Source: an uncultured Anaerotruncus sp.
GTDB lineage: Bacteria; Bacillota; Clostridia; Oscillospirales; Ruminococcaceae
DNA: 10,047 nucleotides
Direction: 5' to 3'
NCBI GenBank assembly: GCA_910586875.1
Contig: CAJUJI010000101.1
Location: forward strand, 1 to 10,047
The notes under the pieces were generated by a model. It was given only the letters and a program-made list of their open reading frames with translations. It ran no database searches and had not been told where the DNA came from. Below, one piece after another: positions 7,221-10,047 of the stretch (its first letter is position 1; every line of letters begins with the position of its first letter). The position numbers were made by a program, and so were the translations under genes.

Positions 7221-7263
7221 TTTGTCGGGGGATTTCACCCAAAAGATGAAATCCCCCGACAAA
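7221..7263. repeat. Perfect 17-bp inverted repeat (hairpin, possible transcript end)
   Basis: TTTGTCGGGGGATTTCA (7221-7237) and its exact complement (7247-7263) are separated by 9 bases (CCCAAAAGA). It sits between the convergent hypothetical gene (ends 7087) and the CbrC-like gene (ends 7290), where a bidirectional terminator is expected. Neither side has a proper T-run, only short A/T-rich flanks, so it may act as a transcript-end barrier or be another palindromic repeat. Confidence 0.7.
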
Positions 7264-7289
7264 CTAAAATAATTCGCGTTAAGTTCTTT

Positions 7290-7814
7290 TCAGTCATAGT
7301 CGATATGTAGAAGGTATTTCCCGCAGTGGAGGCACCGAAACAGGTATCCAACCGTACTGCCGTCCTTTGTCAAGTCGGTGAAAATTTCTTCATGCCAGCC
7401 ATCGAGCAGGGTTTCCCGAACCTCATCCACCAAGCCCATTTTCTCAAGCTCCGTATAGCCCACCGTGCCCAGATAGGCGCAGAAGTCGCCGCAGTGGGCG
7501 CGCCAATACTCTTGCTGCCAGCCGCAGTAGCCAGGGGTACGGTGGATCAATTCGTCCAGTTTGTTGGGGCTGTCCACCTCGTCAGTGGATTCACTGTCCT
7601 GAAATTCGCCGCTATACTTCTCCGCCGCCGCACCGCTGGCGATACAGTGAGGACACAAATGATTCACTTCATCCTCAGAATAGAAAGGCCCCGCGTAGAT
7701 GATGGAGGTCTCCTGGCCGCAGCAGGGGCATAAGACCGGCTCGTCCAGCCTGCGAAAAGTATCAGTGGCGAATGGGTCAGGGTGGTATTTGAAAAAAGGC
7801 AGGTCTGCGCTCAT
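7290..7814 (-). CDS. CbrC/UPF0167 family protein
   Basis: A 174-residue cytoplasmic protein of the CbrC (UPF0167) family, named after an E. coli protein linked to colicin E2 tolerance; the biochemical role is unknown. Family features seen here: LPFFKYHPDPFATDTF at the N-terminus (5-20), CPCCGQ (29-34) followed by IIYAGPFYSEDE (38-49), CPHC (54-57), AEKY, RTPGYCGWQQEYWRAHCGDF (92-111) and a C-terminal YLFRCLHCGKYL (157-168). The cysteine pairs C29/C32, C54/C57 and C161/C164 suggest zinc binding. In this family the middle CGWQQ and HCGD blocks are highly conserved. An AGGAG site lies 6 bases before the ATG. Transcribed alone from its own promoter (7876-7904), toward the terminator-like hairpin at 7221-7263. 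Confidence 0.9.
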   Translation of the reverse strand: MSADLPFFKYHPDPFATDTFRRLDEPVLCPCCGQETSIIYAGPFYSEDEVNHLCPHCIASGAAAEKYSGEFQDSESTDEVDSPNKLDELIHRTPGYCGWQQEYWRAHCGDFCAYLGTVGYTELEKMGLVDEVRETLLDGWHEEIFTDLTKDGSTVGYLFRCLHCGKYLLHIDYD

Positions 7815-7831
7815 AAAAATCTCCTTTCAGC

Positions 7832-7858
7832 CTTACAAACTTACAAATTTTTATTTGT
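7832..7858 (-). promoter_or_regulatory. Repeats in the leader of the CbrC-like gene
   Basis: On the plus strand CTTACAAA occurs twice in tandem (7832-7847), and its end forms a small palindrome ACAAAT-TTTT-ATTTGT (7843-7858). This lies in the untranslated leader between the predicted transcription start (about 7869) and the ribosome binding site. It could be a protein site or weak hairpin; equally it could be chance in an A/T-rich stretch. Confidence 0.35.
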
Positions 7859-7860
7859 CG

Positions 7861-7912
7861 AACGGATACAATCGAAGTATAACACAAAATCAACCAGTGT
7901 TCAATATCCGTT
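7861..7912. promoter_or_regulatory. Inverted repeat bracketing the CbrC-like gene promoter (candidate operator)
   Basis: AACGGATA (7861-7868) and TATCCGTT (7905-7912) are exact 8-bp complements whose centres are 44 bases apart, about four helical turns. One half abuts the upstream edge of the -35 box and the other covers the predicted transcription start, so a dimeric or looping repressor could close the promoter. No regulator gene is next to it. Confidence 0.45.
7876..7904 (-). promoter_or_regulatory. Sigma-A type promoter of the CbrC-like gene
   Basis: On the minus strand TTGAAC (7899-7904), a 17-base spacer and TATACT (7876-7881) match vegetative promoter elements closely; transcription would begin near 7869, leaving a leader of about 55 bases before the ATG at 7814. 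Confidence 0.75.
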
Positions 7913-7925
7913 ACAGGGGCTTCAC

Positions 7926-7961
7926 CTGCTTTGCAAGCAGTGCATTTGTTCCCACAAATGC
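7926..7961. repeat. Two adjacent small hairpins
   Basis: CTGCTT-TGC-AAGCAG (7926-7940) is directly followed by GCATTTGT-TCCC-ACAAATGC (7942-7961); both stems are perfect (6 and 8 bp). They lie between the CbrC promoter and the strong terminator at 7964 and begin the hairpin string that fills 7926-8261. Confidence 0.6.
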
Positions 7962-7963
7962 TC

Positions 7964-8002
7964 AAAACAGACTTCCGGCGTGACCGCCGAAAGTCTGTTT
8001 TT
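7964..8002. terminator. Bidirectional rho-independent terminator
   Basis: AAAACAGACTT (7964-7974) pairs with AAGTCTGTTTT (7991-8001). Inside, one C/A mismatch is followed by CGGCG-TGAC-CGCCG (7976-7989). The stem ends in T-runs on both strands (TTTTTT on plus, TTTT on minus). On the minus strand it would stop transcripts coming from spoIIP and the membrane-protein gene before the CbrC promoter. No plus-strand gene reads into it. Confidence 0.75.
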
Positions 8003-8007
8003 GCTTG

Positions 8008-8024
8008 TTGGGACAGCGTCCCAA
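8008..8024 (+). repeat. Single hairpin resembling the second stem of the 57-bp repeat
   Basis: TTGGGAC-AGC-GTCCCAA is a perfect 7-bp stem with an AGC loop. The core GGGACAGCGTCCC differs from GGGGCAGCGCCCC in copy 1 by one compensatory base-pair change. It may be a remnant or partial member of the same repeat family. The orientation given is that in which the loop reads AGC. Confidence 0.45.
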
Positions 8025-8053
8025 ACCCTATGGGCAGTACCGCAGCGCGCAAG

Positions 8054-8123
8054 AGCCCCAATAGGCTTGTGCGATTTTATACCCGCTTTGTATTAGGGGC
8101 TTTTTTTCTTGCAAAAAGCCCCT
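8054..8123 (+). repeat. Three-segment alternative hairpin (attenuator- or terminator-like)
   Basis: AGGGGCTTTTT (8095-8105) pairs perfectly with AAAAAGCCCCT (8113-8123) across a 7-base loop. The same AGGGGCT can instead pair with AGCCCC at 8054-8060 (extended by AATA/TATT with one bulge). In that form it would be followed by T7 (8101-8107), a terminator on the plus strand. The two pairings exclude each other. There is no gene around it on the plus strand, so the regulatory reading is doubtful. Confidence 0.5.
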
Positions 8124-8124
8124 C

Positions 8125-8145
8125 TTGCTGCCTTAAAAGCGGCAA
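8125..8145. repeat. Small hairpin
   Basis: TTGCTGC (8125-8131) pairs with GCGGCAA (8139-8145) with one T-G wobble and a 7-base loop. Weak by itself but part of the hairpin string. The stretch 8146-8182 shows no structure that I can support. Confidence 0.35.
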
Positions 8146-8182
8146 TTCACCCAAAAATGCGCCCCACCGAAAAGGACGTGTT

Positions 8183-8218
8183 TCGCTTGCTTCGCGGCTA
8201 ACGCCGCTGCGCAAGCGA
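8183..8218. repeat. Interrupted hairpin next to repeat copy 2
   Basis: TCGCTTGC (8183-8190) pairs with GCAAGCGA (8211-8218). After a 3x3 internal loop comes GCGGC-TAAC-GCCGC (8194-8207). It directly abuts the second hairpin of repeat copy 2 and shares its TCG end. No T-run follows on either strand. Confidence 0.55.
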
Positions 8219-8272
8219 CCAAAGGCGTCGCCTTTGGAATCCGCAGCCTTTGAAAAGGCTGGCGAAATTTTT
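8216..8272 (-). repeat. Paired-hairpin intergenic repeat, copy 2
   Basis: Read on the minus strand, this is a 57-base unit with the same plan as copy 1 at 7134-7190. It has AAAAATTTCG, then CAGCCTTTTCAAAGGCTG (8244-8261), six bases, CCAAAGGCGACGCCTTTGG (8219-8237) and TCG. It is ungapped against copy 1, with 42 of 57 positions identical. Eight stem differences make four compensatory pairs and no stem is broken. It begins 27 bases after the stop of the small membrane-protein gene. Confidence 0.75.
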
Positions 8273-8299
8273 CATATAGCTCTTTGCGTAGTGGCGGCT

Positions 8300-8677
8300 T
8301 TATTGCGGTTCGTTCGCAACATTTTGCAGATATTGCTCCTCTTTATACTGATTGTACAACACTTTCGCTCCATAAATTACAAAATCCTTCATTTCTTCCA
8401 GCGCACGTACTGGAATCGGCATCACCAAACACGCATATTCCTTACGCCATGCCTCGATTTGATTAAACGGCTCCAGGGTTAGCGGGTACCACTGCCCCAG
8501 CAGCGCAACCTGGTAATGCAACGCATCCTGCTGGCGAACTGCCAGCGCTGGCACCATATCCCTGGCCTCATACCGCGAACCGGAGGCATCTACCACCAAA
8601 AACAGCAGTCCGAATCCAAACAGCAGCAATGTTATGAAAAATGAAGCGGCAAACAGCCGCAGGTCTTTTTTGGGCAT
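8300..8677 (-). CDS. Small single-pass membrane protein downstream of spoIIP
   Basis: A 125-residue protein with a basic start (MPKKDLRLF), one strong hydrophobic segment at about residues 9-29, and an external domain of ~95 residues ending QYLQNVANEPQ. No cysteine pairs for disulfides and no known catalytic motif; I do not recognise a family. The segment could be a signal anchor; no clear signal peptidase site is visible, though VDASG at 28-32 is a weak possibility. It starts 24 bases after the spoIIP stop and is thus likely co-transcribed. The ribosome site is poor: AAAAGG touches the ATG, and AATGGA 9 bases upstream is weak. No better start exists in frame before a stop. The operon suggests, but does not show, a role at the forespore/mother-cell membranes. 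Confidence 0.72.
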   Translation of the reverse strand: MPKKDLRLFAASFFITLLLFGFGLLFLVVDASGSRYEARDMVPALAVRQQDALHYQVALLGQWYPLTLEPFNQIEAWRKEYACLVMPIPVRALEEMKDFVIYGAKVLYNQYKEEQYLQNVANEPQ

Positions 8678-8701
8678 CCTTTTGCATCCATTCTTTTCAC
8701 A

Positions 8702-9991
8702 TCAATTTTGTACTTCTTCCCCACTGCTGCGATTATCCTGCAACAGTTTGGCAAGCGATTTACCAACCAGCTGCGCGGTGTAAATGCTCTCCTCAAGCGT
8801 GTTCGCCTGCGAGCCAACCTCAAACAGCAGTGAACCATTGGTCAAATCCATATTATATTTGCGATAACAGAAGAAGATTGGCCGGGTTAAATGGGGGTAA
8901 TCCTGTTCAATCGCATCCTGTATCGACGCAGCAAACCGCAGATTTTCCCGCCAATTCGGAACCCCCATTGTGCCGTCCTCACTGCCGGTAATAATCATCA
9001 GCTGTGCCGCTTTTTTCCCCTCAATCTCTACGGTCGGCTTTACAATCAAGTCTTCCTCGCGTTGAATTGCGTCTCTGTGGACATCCAACGCAATTTTAAT
9101 CGAGGGATATTTTTCTAGGTAGGATTTAATCGTTTCCGCACTGCGTTCATAAGCGCCATTATACGATGGGTAATCATGCAGCGTTTTATCATGTACCACA
9201 CCAATCCCCGCAGCTTGCAGCTCTTTTTCCAGCACATCGCCCACCGCAATCATATTTTTAGTATGGTCGGTGGAGCGCCAACTATTCCGCATGTCATAAT
9301 TTTCGCTGTCATATGGTTCGTATGCTTCTGTCGCATGGGTATGAAAAATAAGTACCTGTGGTTCATCGGTGTCTTCCAGATGTATATTCATCCCCTGTTC
9401 CATAATTTCTTGTACTTCACTGTCCGGTACATTGGTGTAATTGCGCAGCTTTCCCTGCCGATATGCAATTAAATTGTTCGCTGTTCCCGCCATATTTTCC
9501 TGTAAAATCCGACCGCGGTGTTCCTCTGGAATCTCCTCTCCCGTTTGCGCCGCAGGCGGCGGCTCGGTCACCGGTGGACGCTGCTTAGGCGCCTCGGATT
9601 GCGGTTCTGACGCACTAGAGACAGGCTCTGGCACAGTATTCGGAAGATCCGGATTCTCCTGATCCTGCCACGGCTCCACATAAGGTCCCACATCTTGCTC
9701 TTCTCCTTTATAATAGTCCTCATCCAATTGCCCCGCGAACCGGTCTTTGAGCAGCTCTATCGACCCTTCTGGCAGATTTACCATCGCAGAAAGCAACGCC
9801 GCTCGCTCGGTCCATGCGCTAATGTCCACCTGCTGCCCCGAAAGCGCAAGCAATGACAGCGGTATCAGCAACACCGCCGTCAACATGGTTGGCATCCGCC
9901 GCGGGACTTTTCTTTTTTGCCTTGTCCTTCTCAAAGCGCCCTCCCCCTTGCTGCGGCTTTTCCTCTTCACTTTATGCGCCAACCTTTTCAA
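8702..9991 (-). CDS. spoIIP: Stage II sporulation protein P (engulfment peptidoglycan hydrolase)
   Basis: SpoIIP is the membrane-anchored amidase/endopeptidase that, with SpoIID and SpoIIM, thins septal peptidoglycan so that the mother cell can engulf the forespore. With a TTG start at 9991 it has 429 residues: a very basic cytoplasmic tail (1-33), one membrane segment (~35-51), a helical stretch, a Pro/Glu-rich linker (~105-158) and the catalytic domain (~165-429). Diagnostic motifs are VLIFHTHATEAY (213-224; H217, H219, E222), ALDVHRDAI (301-309; H305) and LLFEVGSQANTLEE (388-401; E391), matching the zinc-amidase core. The start is uncertain. TTG 9991 has GGGTG 10 bases upstream; an in-frame TTG at 9934 has a better GGGGGAGGG site and would give 410 residues without touching the membrane segment. 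Confidence 0.95.
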   Translation of the reverse strand: MKRLAHKVKRKSRSKGEGALRRTRQKRKVPRRMPTMLTAVLLIPLSLLALSGQQVDISAWTERAALLSAMVNLPEGSIELLKDRFAGQLDEDYYKGEEQDVGPYVEPWQDQENPDLPNTVPEPVSSASEPQSEAPKQRPPVTEPPPAAQTGEEIPEEHRGRILQENMAGTANNLIAYRQGKLRNYTNVPDSEVQEIMEQGMNIHLEDTDEPQVLIFHTHATEAYEPYDSENYDMRNSWRSTDHTKNMIAVGDVLEKELQAAGIGVVHDKTLHDYPSYNGAYERSAETIKSYLEKYPSIKIALDVHRDAIQREEDLIVKPTVEIEGKKAAQLMIITGSEDGTMGVPNWRENLRFAASIQDAIEQDYPHLTRPIFFCYRKYNMDLTNGSLLFEVGSQANTLEESIYTAQLVGKSLAKLLQDNRSSGEEVQN

Positions 9992-10047
9992 TTATGCGTT
10001 TCACCCGTCATTTTGACAGCTATTTTTTATTTTAAGTAAAATATACT

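Noticed and set aside
7232..8160. Shared TTCACCCAAAA at 7234 and 8147
   Set aside because: An 11-base match in the same orientation, whereas the flanking repeats are in opposite orientation; too short to call a repeat.
7134..8272. CRISPR array from repeated palindromes
   Set aside because: Only two copies about 1 kb apart in opposite orientation, no regular spacers and no cas genes.
7931..8482. Open frame of 183 codons on the plus strand
   Set aside because: Its first half is the translation of the hairpin string and its second half runs antisense to the small membrane-protein gene; no ribosome site and no protein-like pattern.
10019..10047. Sporulation promoter or operator upstream of spoIIP (palindrome ATTTTA-AG-TAAAAT at 10029-10042)
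   Set aside because: The region is A/T-rich and cut by the window edge; no -35/-10 pair can be assigned and the palindrome may be chance.

Overview
The window looks like a chromosomal segment from an anaerobic, endospore-forming Clostridia species. The Oscillospiraceae/Ruminococcaceae are likely, judging by protein style, moderately high GC and purine-rich Shine-Dalgarno sites. Two sporulation genes support this: gpr (the protease that degrades small acid-soluble spore proteins) and spoIIP (an engulfment peptidoglycan hydrolase). I see no phage, transposase, CRISPR array, rRNA or tRNA.

Layout, left to right. (1) Positions 1-3977 are one minus-strand operon read murD, M42 peptidase, M42 peptidase, GNAT-like protein (cut by the window edge). 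It starts from a good sigma-A promoter at 4023-4051. The last three genes overlap end to start, which suggests translational coupling. (2) gpr (4156-5025, minus) is divergent from a plus-strand group: a small two-helix membrane protein, alanine racemase (alr) and an unrecognised 186-residue protein (5135-7087). (3) Positions 7088-7289 lie between convergent genes and hold a paired-hairpin repeat and a perfect 17-bp stem. (4) A CbrC/UPF0167-like cysteine-rich protein (7290-7814, minus) has its own strong promoter, bracketed by an 8-bp inverted repeat. (5) Positions 7920-8280 have no gene and are a dense string of perfect or near-perfect hairpins, including a clear bidirectional terminator and a second copy of the paired-hairpin repeat. 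(6) spoIIP (minus, TTG start) is followed by a small single-pass membrane protein of unknown function.

Functionally the window is mostly about the cell wall and spores: MurD adds D-glutamate to the peptidoglycan precursor, Alr supplies D-alanine, SpoIIP cuts septal peptidoglycan during engulfment and Gpr acts at germination. The two M42 enzymes and the GNAT-like protein are probable peptide or amino-acid metabolism genes carried in the murD operon.

The most notable non-coding observation is the pair of 57-bp repeats at 7134-7190 (+) and 8216-8272 (-). Each lies just 3' of a gene in the sense direction. They differ at 15 positions, yet all eight stem differences form four compensatory base-pair changes, so the hairpins themselves appear to be conserved. 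I see no complete new enzymatic or defence system here. The coding genes are mostly ordinary; the novelty lies in the structured intergenic repeats and a few small unrecognised proteins.
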